DNA of 64,000 nucleotides from Phellopilus nigrolimitatus (taxonomy: Eukaryota; Basidiomycota; Agaricomycetes; Hymenochaetales; Hymenochaetaceae). The position numbers and the translations under genes are program-made. Under the pieces are notes generated by a model, which worked only from the letters and a program-made list of their open reading frames with translations, did not search any database and was not told the origin of the DNA. The stretch is from assembly GCA_021029095.1 (NCBI GenBank), contig JAJOHG010000010.1, positions 248,001 to 312,000 on the forward strand, written 5' to 3'. Below are positions 1 to 10,829 of the stretch, piece by piece; position 1 is the first letter of the stretch, and every line of letters begins with the position of its first letter.

Positions 1-597
1 GCGAAGTCACAAATTCAGATGGAGCAAATACAAATGCGCAAAAATTTCCCGCGTCATTTAGACTGCAAAATTCGGTGCTGGTAAAATTATTTACTTCACG
101 GTCAGCACACACCCACCTGATTTGTCCTTAAATTACAACTGACTCTCCTACTCTAACCTCTTCAGTTGCGCTATTATTCTCTTTTCGGCATAGTGTAAGT
201 AGCTCATGCCAATGCGTTACAAAACGTTTTGCTTGACAAGAATCATACAGATATTTTATCATAGGTAAATCTACCATGTCAAAGATAATTAACGAGAAAA
301 TATATTCATCGCGAAATCAAATTTGTTTTCAGTTGATTTCATGCCTGAGGCCAGCCTCGAAGTAAGTCTAGTTAACTTTCGGTCTTGGATCTGCTCCTGA
401 TATTGTTTAATTGAACAGAAGTACGTATTCTTCTCTTGGTTTAGTAGACGAGAACACGGCTCTTAAATGTAGTTATTACAGCTGTTTGTATATCTGACGA
501 GGGCCTTAGTTATTCGGTACTGACAGGAAGATCGCAGGCATCCGATGGATTAAGTTTCAATACGCAACTGCAATAATAATCAGCTTTCTCTCAGACT

Positions 598-1453
598 GTG
601 CGTCCCGCGGATTCTTCTGTGGTTGGTCTCAAAATCTGCACTAAACCACAATCATCAGCAACACTTATACTGCGGATCTATGCCATGTACAGCAACAGCA
701 GGAAAGTTCTGATCTTGTTGATCACAACACTTTTATCGACAACCACCAGTCCTATTGTCATCATTGCGATCATGTCGCAAAAGCAGCTCAGTGAGTCTTC
801 ATTTGAATGGAACGCTTAAGGTTCTTACTATGACTTTTCGTTTTTAGTCTTCCCGGCATCCTTTGGATCTGGTGTTGACATGCATATGTGTGTCGCAATC
901 GACATTCCCGGAATATTCAGATTTGCTTGGGTGGCAAAGCTTTTCCACGAAGCTTTGCTTTGCTCATTTGCATTGTACAAAGGGATACAAAATTTCAGGA
1001 GGGACAGAAGTCCGACAGACCTTATGGCGCAGCTCGTGAAAGACTCTGTGTTGTACTTCTTCGTGTAGGTTTCTTTCTTCATCCCTTTCGATGTTAGGAC
1101 TTATATGGTTTGATAGAGTATTTGCCGTCTATCTCTTGAATGAGATTGTGTGGGTCATCTTAGGTGTACGATTCTAATTCTCCCTGTTCATTTGAACTTG
1201 AACTTGAGTTTATACTGACGATTTTTATTTATAGGAAGATTACACGGAGGCTCCGATCGGATTTACAATGGCAACAGTGAATATTATGTGTCAAGGGCTG
1301 CTGGTGAACATCAGACAGCAATCCTTAAAGCGAGCCTTTTGTATTACATCCGCGGGCGAATGCATAACTACTCCATCTGTCAATACTGCTCAGCAGCTGT
1401 CAGAAATAGCATGGGCACCGGCGGCGGGGGAGGAAGAAGAAGAAGTGCTATGA
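598..1453 (+). CDS. DUF6533/DUF6534-like multi-pass membrane protein, 5' part not resolved, possibly decayed
   Basis: Successive plus-strand pieces read like the later transmembrane part of the fungal DUF6533/6534 family. The first (about 660-790) has a hydrophobic helix opened by LILRIYAMYSNSRK. The second (about 850-1067) contains LFHEALLCSFALYKGIQNF and ends KDSVLYFFV. Short pieces near 1110-1165 (VFAVYLLNEIVWVIL) and 1246-1453 (GFTMATVNIMCQGLLVNIR) complete the usual order. These motifs match family members by memory, not by search. Introns with plausible GT and AG ends separate the pieces, but I could not make every phase agree, and the N-terminal exons (perhaps from an ATG near 349) are unclear. 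It may therefore be a pseudogene or carry sequence errors. The family's role is unknown; members are integral membrane proteins expanded in mushrooms. Confidence 0.5.
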
Positions 1454-1896
1454 CCATCTGGGCCAGCTGTTTTTTTGAAGGTCTAGAATTTGATCTCAGA
1501 CGCGAATCAAAAACTGACAACTGACTTTTATGTCTGCAGATTTGGAACCACAGACGCGGTTTCATAGCTATATAGTAGCGATGGAGGGAAATTTGATCAG
1601 TCTCTTTTCTTTATATAATCCAGAGCTTTTCCTCCTGTCTTCTGGAAATGTAAAATGTGTCGAACATTGGGTTTTAGTATATCTTGTACGATCTTTTCAT
1701 TTGCTTTTGGCCAATGCGTGAACCATGCCACGGGACGCCGTGACTCGCCCGACATGCGCGGGACCTCTGGATCCGTTCTTGTGTTCTCCCGTCGCACTCG
1801 GCTCGCGCTCTTGTCCCTTTTCTCCAAGTTTGCATTCTGATCTACGCCAAGGCTGCGTCGTGAGGTCCTGTGCTGAAGAGATATCTCCGAGTCGAC

Positions 1897-2322
1897 ATGC
1901 GGGAGGCTCGCGCTGTGTTGTTTCCCGAGCGCCGCCTGCTTCGTGCTCCTGAGCTTCTGACCCTGGCTAGTGTTCTGGTTTTGGCTCTTCGATACACCGC
2001 GCACCCACTGAAAGCGCAGCTCCACGGCCTAGGTTCCGTTACCATTTTTGCTCCAGTTCCCTTTTCACCGTCACTTCCGGAGTTCTTAAAGGATGACGAT
2101 CCGCTTATACCAATGCCCCCGCCGACCATCCCAACGCCACGCATGACACCGCCGAGTAGCCCACCACCACCTTTGGACGATCCATACGTAGCACGTTGGA
2201 CGGCCCGCAGGCGGGCTGAGTGGTGCAATCAGCGTCAGTTAGTCATCAATCCCGATGGCCACGCGCAGTGCGGGCGTGCTTCTTTCGAACACAAGAGATC
2301 TTGGCGGCACTTGGGCACTTGA
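1897..2322 (+). CDS. Proline-rich hypothetical ORF
   Basis: An uninterrupted ATG-started reading frame of about 141 residues. It has an Arg-rich N-terminus, a central proline-rich stretch (around 2110-2175, many PPP runs) and a basic C-terminus with ARWTARRRAEW. I recognise no domain. The opposite strand at 2239-2466 ends in an acidic EDSDSE motif followed by a donor-like GTGAGTCC and a short last exon, which resembles the 3' end of the gene A family described below. One of the two strands is probably a shadow. Little supports expression of this ORF. Confidence 0.2.
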   Translation: MREARAVLFPERRLLRAPELLTLASVLVLALRYTAHPLKAQLHGLGSVTIFAPVPFSPSLPEFLKDDDPLIPMPPPTIPTPRMTPPSSPPPPLDDPYVARWTARRRAEWCNQRQLVINPDGHAQCGRASFEHKRSWRHLGT

Positions 2323-2466
2323 GAATGGCGGATCCTTGAGCCAACAAAAGAAGACACCGTAAGAAAAGAAAAGGGACTCACCGACAGCAACCTGTTCACT
2401 ATCCGAGTCCTCTACCATGTATTTTCTCAGTGGTTCCGCACTGCGTTCCAAGGCTTCGTGACACAT
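2239..2466 (-). pseudogene. Possible decayed 3' fragment of the gene A/B/C family
   Basis: Read on the minus strand, an acidic tail (MVEDSDSEQVAV) runs into a consensus donor GTGAGTCC near 2380. A possible last exon then ends with a short tail at a TAA codon at 2239. Genes A, B and C share this layout: acidic/KRK exon, donor, short basic last exon. No SAP-like 5' exons could be recovered upstream, where the minus strand is full of stops. This is inference from layout and weak similarity, and the fragment may be noise. Confidence 0.25.
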
Positions 2467-2559
2467 CCGTATAGGCTGTCGTCGCTGTCGTCGTAGACGA
2501 GCCTGGTGGTGAAGTTCAGATAGTTTTCACCTTCTGCAACGGGCAGAGGCATTTAGGCG

Positions 2560-3310
2560 GCTTGAGAGTCTGGAAAATGGGATCCATGCTGGCCCAATGC
2601 TGACCCAATCATGCAACAAACCAAGTTGATGCAGCGATGCGTCGTAGACAATGGAAGTCGTCGGGCGCGATACCGTCACAGCGCGATAGATACAAGGCAT
2701 CCGTAGAAAATATCACAAAAGATCATCTGCGCCTGTAGGTCATTGACCAGGAAAGCTACATGAAGAACGCCAAAGCTAATGGATACAACTAGAAAAAGAG
2801 AAGTGGTACATAAGTGCAGCTCCAGCCGACGCGTACGAAGCCTTCGTGCCGACGCGTGTCGCGTTGCGCCCGAATCCAACTTCCTCGCTCTCGTCAGAGC
2901 ATAGACTATTAGACTCAGCTTCATCTGCTTTTGCTCCTTCAAGACGTTCTCGGCACAATTTTATTGGATCAGTCATCGTCGACGAACGCGTAATCAACAA
3001 CCATCAGCTACATCCGAGTCTCCTTCCGTCTTTGCGGCCGACGCTAAAGCTGGTCCGCTCAGTTGACAAGTGCGTTATTGGCAGTACTCATTATGAAAGC
3101 TCGACGGAGGAACGACGGACGTACTTTTGAGACGTACCTTTGGTTGGCTGACTCGCAGCACTTTGCAACTGGTGCTGGCGGCGGTTCATCGACGCTCTAA
3201 ACCGCTTCAAATTGTTTTCAAGCTCTCGTACACAACTGTACGAGATGCATGCAGGTCCAGGAAAGCATGCATCGCTGCAATCTGCAATCCGTATATTGAT
3301 GATAGAAAAT
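2560..3310. repeat. Diverged repeat R1 (partner at about 6430-6930)
   Basis: Long collinear similarity to the block at 6430-6930. Shared landmarks in order: CAATGCTGA followed by a GATGCG stretch, CAGCCGACGCGTACGA, GAACGCGTAAT then CAACCATCAGC, CTTCCGTCTTTG, GCAGTGCTCATTATGAA (GCAGTACTCATTATGAA here), and GGTTGGCTGAC. Substitutions and indels are frequent, so the duplication is old. On the minus strand both copies begin a frame with MVV(N/D)YAF followed by DD, and both later read AP(D/A)(D/N)F(H/Q)xLxRIA. An ancestral coding sequence may therefore have been duplicated. R1 is broken by stops. No known transposon signature is seen. Confidence 0.65.
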
Positions 3311-3674
3311 GATGCTTCATTTGGGCCTGGGATTTCTTTCTTTTCCAATGATTTCGGGACGAGTCGTCAAGCTAGCTGAGGTACGGAAGACAGGTGCATA
3401 TCCAAGATGACCTAACCGAATGTGCGGCGTACACCCTCGGAAGGCAACGCCGAAACACCTATACAAGAGTCACGATCAAATATGTCTTTCCTTCCTGCTT
3501 GTTGTCTTTTTTCGCGTAATGCATAACCAGAATACCTGACGAACATTCAGCATTCGGCTTATGCTGCTCGTTGGCAAGCTGTCCGCAACCATGAACACTG
3601 TAAAGCGCCTTCATCGACTAAACGCGTGTCGACGGATCCTATAGAGATCCGATTCAACGAAGGCTCAGTTTATC

Positions 3675-3760
3675 GATTCCTTTGAGGGCCTCTTCAATCT
3701 TCTCGTAGGCTCAACTTCACCCTCCATAAAAGGCCTTTATCCTTCACTCGTCCATCGCCA
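3675..3760 (+). promoter_or_regulatory. Promoter-like TATA block 1, plus strand, 3' of gene A
   Basis: The block runs GATTCCTTTGA, a pyrimidine-rich stretch ending in GTAGGCTC, CCTCCATAAAA, then CACTCGTCCATC. The same order of motifs occurs at 6961-7070 and 11425-11530, each just beyond the 3' end of a gene of the array. The ATAAAA box with a pyrimidine/CACTCG start-like motif 25-30 bases later looks like a core promoter pointing into the 3' end of gene A. Transcription is inferred only. Confidence 0.45.
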
Positions 3761-4380
3761 GGATCCCCACCATCCTTCGAGTCGTCCCAGTCCCTTCCGT
3801 GTCGTCCATTTCCTCTAACTTGCGCCCGCGTATTCTTATATTTGGCGCAGGTAAGTTCTCAACTAGAAACGACGTCTATCTTCGGCGCCATCTCTTTGTT
3901 GGTCGAAAAGGAGGTATTCAAAGGATTCCTGGGCGAGGGACTCTGACAGCGGGCCCTGCGCTATTCTGAAAGCAATTGCCTTTGTGGAAGGGCACGAAAC
4001 GTTATGCTGCTTCTCTCGGGCAGCGAGGCAACCTTGCCGCATGCAAGCAGTGGAAGAGGGCATCCGACACAGTCATCGAGTGCTCGGCGCCTGGTCCGAG
4101 TGTTGTGTCGTTTAAATGATAATGCGAGTACTCATGGAGTTGCCAATCTGTCTGCAGCCATGCTCATGACGTCGGCTGAGATCCACTCAACGCGATCTAA
4201 TTTTAGCAAGCGCTGCTCGAATCATTATTGCACAAGACATGACACGACAAAAGATATTACAAGACACTGCTTTTATCATGGACCACCTATCTCTTGACTA
4301 CTGCCAGAACGGTTTCGGAACGAGCGATGATGACCGAGACGGAGATATAACAGTAACCTCACGGCTTATAGCGGGCATTG

Positions 4381-5226
4381 TCACCATTCAGGGTCGCTAT
4401 CGTCGTCAGGTTTTCGGTTGTACTCTGCCTCGGACCACGCGTCCGCTGCGCCCTTCTCCCAATCAGAAACGGGCCTGACAGTCCACGGCCATCCACTTGG
4501 ATCTTGTGTAAAAAACATTGTGCTCCATTTCGGTAGTGGGCGCTGCTGCCGTATTCCAGGACACTGCGGCGGAAATGGCGGCGAAAGGTTTGGGGATGAT
4601 GGCGGCGGCGATTCCGGCAAGGATGACAGCAGTGTCGGAAGTGGCTGCGCTGGTTTGGATGACGGGGATGGCGGGGGCACATCGGTGTTGATGACAACGG
4701 AGTCGACTAAGATCCTCTTGCTTTGACGTTCAGCTGGCACAACTTCTCGCAAAGAATTGATATGTCAGGAATGCAGGTGTATTGTGGACGCTGATGAAGA
4801 GACTCACTTTCCGGATCCATTTCCTCCGCCTTCCGCTTCCGCAAGGTAGTCTCTTGAGGTGCTACAACGTTCTCCTTGGTACTTGAGCCAGAGCTGGATG
4901 CAGAGCAGGAGGCGGCTCCTTCGTTATCGACATTGTGGCCAACCAGGTTGCGCTCGGGTCTGCAGCAGACACATCCAAGTGTCGTCAGTGTGAGGTAAAT
5001 ATGAAGCGGTGAAACACAGACGCACCCGATCTCCGCATGCCATTTGAGCAACCGCTCTCGGATTTCCTCTCGCGGCCCTGTGGCTTTCAAGCCATGTTTC
5101 TGCATACTAATCAGTAACGAGCAGCGACAGCGACGGCGATGTGAGACTCACTCTTGCGAGCGTCCTTAGCTCGTGGTATCCCAGCTTCTGTATCTGGGTC
5201 TCAGATGGGAGCGCCGACGAATCCAT
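4381..5226 (-). CDS. Gene A: SAP-domain nuclear protein, first member of the array
   Basis: Four exons (5226-5152, 5099-5026, 4959-4808, 4745-4381) splice cleanly to 221 residues. Residues about 10-45 form a SAP-like helix-loop-helix: LGYHELRTLAR joined across intron 1 to KHGLKATGPREEIRERLLKW. SAP modules usually bind DNA or RNA. A Ser/Thr-rich linker and a nuclear signal (RKRKAEE) follow, ending exon 3 beside a GTGAGT donor. The last exon has SKRILVDSVVINTDV, a long proline-rich tract (PPPSPSSKP and similar) and an acidic end. The TTTAAATA box about 90 bases upstream, the shared upstream element and the intron positions match genes B and C. I choose the ATG at 5226 because it opens directly into the SAP helix. 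The role is unknown; a chromatin or RNA-binding regulator would fit. Confidence 0.75.
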
Positions 5227-5310
5227 GTGGTGTGGTAGGATGTGGAAGTGGAAGTGGATTGAAGTTGTGGTAGAGGGTAGTGGTTGAAGGGAGAAAGGGA
5301 ATGAGCCCCC

Positions 5311-5320
5311 GTATTTAAAG
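5311..5320 (-). promoter_or_regulatory. TATA box of gene A
   Basis: On the minus strand the sequence reads CTTTAAATAC about 85 bases before the gene A start codon and about 120 bases downstream of the shared upstream element. Position and sequence suit a core promoter. Confidence 0.5.
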
Positions 5321-5390
5321 CCTTCGAAGAGAGCTACACATCACATGTTGGTTTGTTGGGTTGTATTCGTGTTGTTTTGGTTTTCTGTTC

Positions 5391-5480
5391 GTGTTGCTCT
5401 GGTTTTCATTATGTTCGTTTTGTTCGTGTTGATCTGGTTTTCATTATGTTCATTGTGCAAGTCCGGCTATCGTATCCGAC
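5391..5480 (-). promoter_or_regulatory. Shared upstream element of gene A, with a partial tandem copy
   Basis: In plus-strand letters this reads CATTATGTTCATTGTGCAAG, then TCCGGCT and a TCCGA box. The same ordered motifs occur upstream of B (8254-8310), C (12784-12840) and D (15175-15222). Here the first part is also repeated: GTTGxTCTGGTTTTCATTATGTTC occurs at about 5392-5415 and again about 36 bases on. Conservation between genes whose flanking DNA has diverged suggests a binding site. Confidence 0.6.
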
Positions 5481-6152
5481 CGGCCGGTCCAGGAGTGGGA
5501 CACATTATTTGTATCTAGTTGGGTTGTGAGCATGTATTTCCGACATCGGTTGAGTGTACATAGTCTGAATGTATATCAAAATTGAGACGAACAGGTCTCA
5601 TTGCGAGCCTTGGATCTGGTTTTCACCTTAATACAATAGTCTTAGATCCTACTGTACCGAAGATAGATTCTACTAGTCTGAGCACTCCAAAAAGAATAGG
5701 ACTGCTAACGAAGGCATTGGCGTTTCAACAAATGTCCCGATTCTTTATGTGCTTAAAAAGAAACGGGGCTCCGGTATCTGCTGGAGGAAGAGCAAGCGAC
5801 AGGACGAGCTCAGACTTTTTAAAAGGCAGAAAATTTCGCCTTCGATGTGTGGCGTGAACTAGACATAGGCGTTCGGTATTAACATCGCGCTTGAATGCTT
5901 TGGAGGCCTATGGTGCTTATCTAGACCCTCCGAGTCCAAGACGGTACAAATGAGCGCACCAACACCCATAAATAAAATGAGAAAAAAAGAGAAACAATAG
6001 TAGTCCTGGAATATAGACTAGTATATATAGTAGTTGCAAAGTGGGATCACCGAATTGAGACTTCTTGATTATCGTATAGATTTGTTATCTTTAACAACTT
6101 CAGAGGCAGGTACTCTTTAATTCGGTTCAGCTAGCTTGAGAAAGTCCGAGAA
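5481..6152. other. Intergenic, AT-richer, no gene seen
   Basis: Between the gene A promoter and repeat R2 there is no reading frame I can support. The DNA is AT-rich near 5960-6110, with short A and T runs. The 91-residue frame at 5582-5857 has no recognisable motif. Confidence 0.4.
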
Positions 6153-6429
6153 ATGGAAGCTCGCGCTTATCCAGCAGAGGAACTCGATACAGCGATACGT
6201 CGTAACCTGTCGAAATTAGCGTACGGGCATCCATTCGTCGCAAACAATTCGCACTTGCAAGTTATCAGCCGGCAGAGCTACAGGCGGAGTGCCAGAGTCT
6301 GCGACGCTGAATTTGTGTCTGATGAATGGAGCCAGAAGAATCGCTGGTGGGTGCAGTTCAAGATCGTTCGCTACTGTATGACTCACGACGCGCAGATGAA
6401 ATTCAGAATTCAGACTGAACAAAGTGTCT

Positions 6430-6930
6430 CGGGAATGGAATTCATATCGGTCCAATGCTGATCCTATAGAGCAAGCTGATACGGCGATGCGTGATAGTCG
6501 TTGGAAGTTTGCAGGCGCGACATCGACACGTCTTTGACCGAGGAAGCCACGCGAAGAGCGCCAAATTGATGGATGCAGCCAGCCGACGCGTACGATGCTG
6601 CTTCGTGTCGGCACGCTCCTCGTTCTTATGTTCACGGGCACAACTTCAATGCCTAAGTCGTCGCCGGCGAACGCGTAATTTACAACCATCAGCGACGTCT
6701 GAATCTTCTTCCGTCTTTGTGGCTGATGCTGAAGCTTCTCTGCTCAATTAGAAACTACGTTATGGCAGTGCTCATTATGAACTCAACGAGGAAACGGCGG
6801 ACGCATTTCTGGTTGGCTGACTTTAAACCGGTCCAAATTGTTTCCCAGTTCTCATACACAAAACATCATTCTCGTACAAGTCAGGGAGAGGATGTGCCAC
6901 AATAATCTGTAGTCTATATCGAATGGTGTT
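6430..6930. repeat. Diverged repeat R2 (partner R1 at 2560-3310)
   Basis: See R1 for the shared landmarks. In R2 the minus-strand frame remains open for 157 codons (6689-6216) and starts MVVNYAFAGDD. I recognise no domain in it. R2 precedes the promoter-like block of gene B just as R1 precedes that of gene A, which suggests that the whole unit (repeat, block, SAP gene, upstream element) was duplicated in tandem. Confidence 0.6.
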
Positions 6931-6960
6931 AGAGGGGGAGGGCTCACATGTGCATGTGCC

Positions 6961-7070
6961 TGATCCCTTTGACACCTTCTTTAGGTGTCGCAGGCTCGCA
7001 ATTGCCCTCCTCGGAGCTGTCCCTTTCCCACTCTCCTTTCCATAAAACCCTCGTCGTTCGCTCGTGCATC
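6961..7070 (+). promoter_or_regulatory. Promoter-like TATA block 2, plus strand, 3' of gene B
   Basis: Motif order as in block 1: GATCCCTTTGA, TCGCAGGCTCG, a CCTCC stretch, CCATAAAACCCTCG, then CGCTCGTGCATCC. It lies about 150 bases beyond the gene B stop codon and points toward gene B. Confidence 0.45.
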
Positions 7071-7219
7071 CCCCTCACAAAACATATATGGTTCCTGCTC
7101 TTCCCGTTTTCACATCCCCGACCTATACTTACTACTACCGGATCCAGAAACCTGTGCTTATATGGCAACTGAACTTAGGTGAGCGAGGTGGTCTCCTAAA
7201 TTTCTCGTTCCATCTGGTT

Positions 7220-8126
7220 TTATTGGGCCTTCCTGCGCCGTCTCCGGAGATGTTGCGATGTCATATGGGATACAGTGGATTTGACGGCGATTGTCACGGC
7301 TTCCGACTGTGAAGCTTCCGACTGTGAAGGCGTTGTGTTGACGATACGCGAGTCTTTTAAGACACGCGTACGAGGTGCTAACCGCAGGCGTTTGTGCCCA
7401 TGCGTATTTGGAGCCAATGTGATTGTAACTTTTTTTATTGGGTTCAATGCGTTAGAATGGTATAGACAGGTGTCGAATAGGAATGGGAACTTACTGCTCC
7501 CGGAATCTTCCTCCTCCGCCTTTCGTTTCTTTCCATGCTGCTCGTACTGCTCGAACGCATCTTTATTCTCCTCGCCTTCTGGTTCGGAGCTGCCTCTGGC
7601 GAGAAAATCGGTATTATCACCGATACTATCTTCGTCGTATGCGTTGTCGTCGTCTCCTTCTTTGTCTTCGTCGCTTTTCTCATCTCCGGCGACATACCCA
7701 CTCGCTTCTTTGTCTTTCTCGAGCCTGGAGCAGGTAAAGACACGCGCGGTAGTCAGTACAGGATGGAAGCATGTCAGAAAAGCCGACGCACTCAAGCTCC
7801 GCTCTCCTTTTTTTGACGAGCCGATTTACGAGCTCGGCTTTTCTCGCTATCATCTTATTTGACCACGAGACGGACACGGAGGAATAGCTCTACGTGAGCA
7901 ACTCCATGAGCGAGAAAGGAAAAGAGGAAGGGCTCACCTTGGTGGGAATGTCTAGTTCGCTTCGTGTCCGCTCTCTGGGTATGTATCCTGGCAGCGATGA
8001 GACCGTTGCGCTCGCAAATGGCGGTTCAAGCCCCTGCTCAATCCTGGCTTGCCTCGCCCGTTTCATGAAAGCTTTGGTAGCCTGTGCAGCTGCCCACGTA
8101 TCAGATGCCGACGTCGTATAGCTCAT
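7220..8126 (-). CDS. Gene B: SAP-like acidic nuclear protein of the array
   Basis: Exons 8126-7938, 7853-7792, 7724-7495 and 7428-7220 give 229 residues. Exon 1 (ERTRSELDIPTK end) and exon 2 (RKAELVNRLVKKRRAEL) together hold the SAP-like module, split at the same place as in A and C. Exon 3 is strongly acidic (ASGY, DEKSDED, YDED) and ends in a GKKRKAEEED nuclear signal next to the donor. Exon 4 is basic (GHKRLRLAPRTRVL), holds a short direct repeat that encodes SQSEA twice, and ends in RRRRRK. Exon 3 aligns well with gene C exon 3 (ASGYxxxDEKSD). Paralogy with C is clear and with A good. The 195-residue frame on the opposite strand is a shadow of the acidic codons. Molecular function is unknown. 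Confidence 0.75.
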
Positions 8127-8253
8127 AGCGGATTCTGTGTTGTGGTAGTGGTAATGGTAGTGAGAGCGTAGGTTGTAGTGGAGCGCAATTGTTGAATGAA
8201 AAATTAAGTGCTGAGTTCTATAAGAGATTCTGATAAGAAACTGTTGACGTCGC

Positions 8254-8310
8254 CCTGGTGTTCATTATGTTCTTTGTGTGAGGCCGGCAGGTTCGGACGG
8301 GCATCCGGAT
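8254..8310 (-). promoter_or_regulatory. Shared upstream element of gene B
   Basis: In plus-strand letters: CCTGGTGTTCATTATGTTC, TTTGTGTGAGGCCGGC, then GCATCCGG. This is the same order and spacing as the elements of genes A, C and D, starting about 130 bases upstream of the B start codon. Confidence 0.6.
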
Positions 8311-9453
8311 TTGGTCGAGCCACAAGCCACAATCCATTGGCGTATCGATATTGCTCCCATCACCTCGCAGTACTCTTGCAGTCTTCTCGACATATGCATA
8401 TGAGATTTCTAGGCTCAATCCCACCGTGTTCGACTTATTTATATGGTTTAAAGGTGATCGCATTGCTCAGCATTTGCTTGAAACTTGACGATGCTTACTT
8501 TCCGATTCAACTCTGATCCTTGAGCTTCTCAAACATCGACACCGAGCTTTTCTTTTCTTCTACAATCGGAAAAAGCATCAAGATTACATTCTCAGGCTTC
8601 GAGTTAAACCGGTCTAACGCTTTATCGAACACCCTCTCTGGTGTACAAAAGGACGTCGAATATACTGACACAAGTCGTGACCGGTCAACATAAAATTTGG
8701 TCACTATATGGACGAATCTAAAATAGTTGAGAATCGACCTCAAACTACCGGTATTCTCAGAAAAGATCGAAGTCATCAATGTCTGAAACATTGTCGTGTC
8801 TTTTTGTATTACATCCAGACAGAAAGATTAACGAGAATATACCGAGAGGCTGAGGGATGTTCAGATCGATCTTACAGACTTACTCCCTTGCCTTTGAAGA
8901 CTTATCACACGTATCTACATATTCCTTTACCACCGACATCTTTACGTGTGTTCTCATGAAGGGTTTGCTGTAGATACTGAGGAAACACCCCTGACTTGCG
9001 AGTGCTTGCTTGAAACTCAGCTCACTTCGACGCCTGCTTTCTTTTCTCTTCTCCAAGTTTTCTACATCCACCCCTTTCCTACGCTGCTTCCATGCAATGC
9101 TTCTTTGATTTATCAGACCTTATCATGATAACTCCTCTCTTCGGCTTCCTACGGCAGGCCCAGAAAGTAGACGGACAGACATCGATGTTCTATGTCCAGC
9201 TAATTTTGATTTTCCGTGAGCAAGGTACGTCTAATATGGCCGCGATTTGTGCCACGAGTCCGCAGGCATGAGTAAAAAATGTGTGGATTCTTTGTAAGAC
9301 GCTTGTAAGGTCGCGTTCGCAAAGAATTACGTGCTATGAGAAGGCTGACCTCTAAAGCAGACCTTTAAGTACAGGCAGTTTGTTCAAGATTCTCTTCTCT
9401 AGCCAATTCTGACTCTAGACAGCAAGTTCCCAGACTTAGCTCTAGTATACTCG
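8311..9453. other. Intergenic between gene B and the OYE gene
   Basis: No gene is supported. Short frames on both strands have no domain signature. The last 200 bases hold pyrimidine-rich DNA and presumably the promoter of the oxidoreductase that starts at 9454. Confidence 0.4.
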
Positions 9454-10829
9454 ATGACCCACTCCGAAGCAAAGCTCTTCCAGCCCGTCCGCGTGGGCAA
9501 TCTGTCCCTCAAACATCGCGTCGTGCTCGCACCCCTCACGCGCTACCGCGCGGATGACGCACACGTACCCACAGATTTGATGGTCGATTACTACGCGCAA
9601 CGTGCAAGCGTGCCTGGATCACTGCTCATTACCGAAGCGACGTTTATTGCCGCTAAAGCGGGCGGTTATGAGTTTATTCCAGGCATTTGGAGCGACGACC
9701 AAGTAGCTGGCTGGAAGAAGGTATGTCCATCTTTCACGAAGCTTTTGTTAATTTGAACGTTTATTGACCGGCTTTTCTTCTAATCTGTTTTCTGAAGATA
9801 GTCGACGCTGTGCACGCGCGAGGTTCGTATATCTACCTGCAGATGTGGCAGCTCGGACGTGCGGCATTGCCGAAGGTCCTTGCACTTCCCGATTCGCGCG
9901 TAAACCCAGGTGGTCCGTATCCGTATGTCTCCGCGTCGGACGTGCCGCTTACGGGTGTCGACATAAGCCCACGCCCTCTTACACATGAGGAAGTACTTGA
10001 ATACATTGAGCTCTTCGGCGTCGCGGCGCACAATGCGGTGCACCGCGCCGGATTCGATGGTGTGGAGATCCACGGGGCACACGGGTATCTAATCGACCAG
10101 TTCACGCAGGACGTGTCAAACAAACGTACAGACCAGTGGGGTGGGAGCATAGAAAATAGGACGCGCTTTGCGCTGGAGGTGATTAAGAAGGTGACGAGCG
10201 TCGTGGGCGAGGAGAGAACGGCCATCCGTCTCAGCCCTTTCAATCCCTGGCAAGGTCAGAGCGATAATCTACCGAGAAAAGCGACGTCGTGCTTACGTTT
10301 ATTTTCCCAGGTATGCGCATGGAACATCCCCAACCGACGTTCGCCTACCTCGTCAGCCGCATCCGGGAGTCCTATCCTCAATTCTCGTACCTCCATGTCG
10401 TCGAGCCGCGCGTCGCAGCTGGGTTCGACCGCCAGCCGCTCGTGGGTGAGTCCAACGACTTCTTGCGTGCTATCTGGAAAGGGCCGAAAAGCGAGGAAAA
10501 TGGGTCGGTGTACGTTACTGTGGGGGGATATAAACCGGAAACAGCACTCGAAGATGCCGAGCTGAAAGGGGACCTCGTCGCATTTGGGCGGTACTATATC
10601 TCGAATGTATGTTCTTCCCTCATTATAAATGCTATAGGAAACTAATGTTATTCAACATAATCAGCCCGATCTCCCTGCACGGCTTAAAAAAGACATACCA
10701 TTCGTTCCTTACAATCGCGAGACTTTCTACAATCCTGGAAACCCTGTCGGCTACAACGATTATGCATTCGCGGATCCGGAGGCTGAGGCGAACTACAGAA
10801 GCGATAAAGCCGACAGCAAAGTATCGTGA
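9454..10829 (+). CDS. NADH:flavin oxidoreductase of the Old Yellow Enzyme family
   Basis: Four exons (9454-9720, 9798-10254, 10311-10606, 10665-10829) splice to 394 residues, the usual OYE length. The order is typical: LFQPVRVGNLSLKHRVVLAPLTRYRA at the N-terminus (written here in part), the Gln/His-bearing loops, GFDGVEIHGAHGYLIDQF carrying flavin and substrate contacts, WGGSIENRTRF, a late VTVGGY segment and the FGRYYISNPDLP tail. OYEs are FMN enzymes that reduce activated double bonds with NAD(P)H; fungal members act in detoxification or secondary metabolism. All splice sites are consensus and the frame is intact, unlike several later genes. It lies inside the SAP-gene array on the opposite strand and shows no sign of sharing its upstream element. 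Confidence 0.93.

Noticed and set aside
7275..7862. 195-residue plus-strand frame opposite gene B
   Set aside because: It mirrors acidic GAN codons on the minus strand as Ser/Leu/Phe-rich sequence. It has no domain and no splice logic, while gene B splices cleanly.
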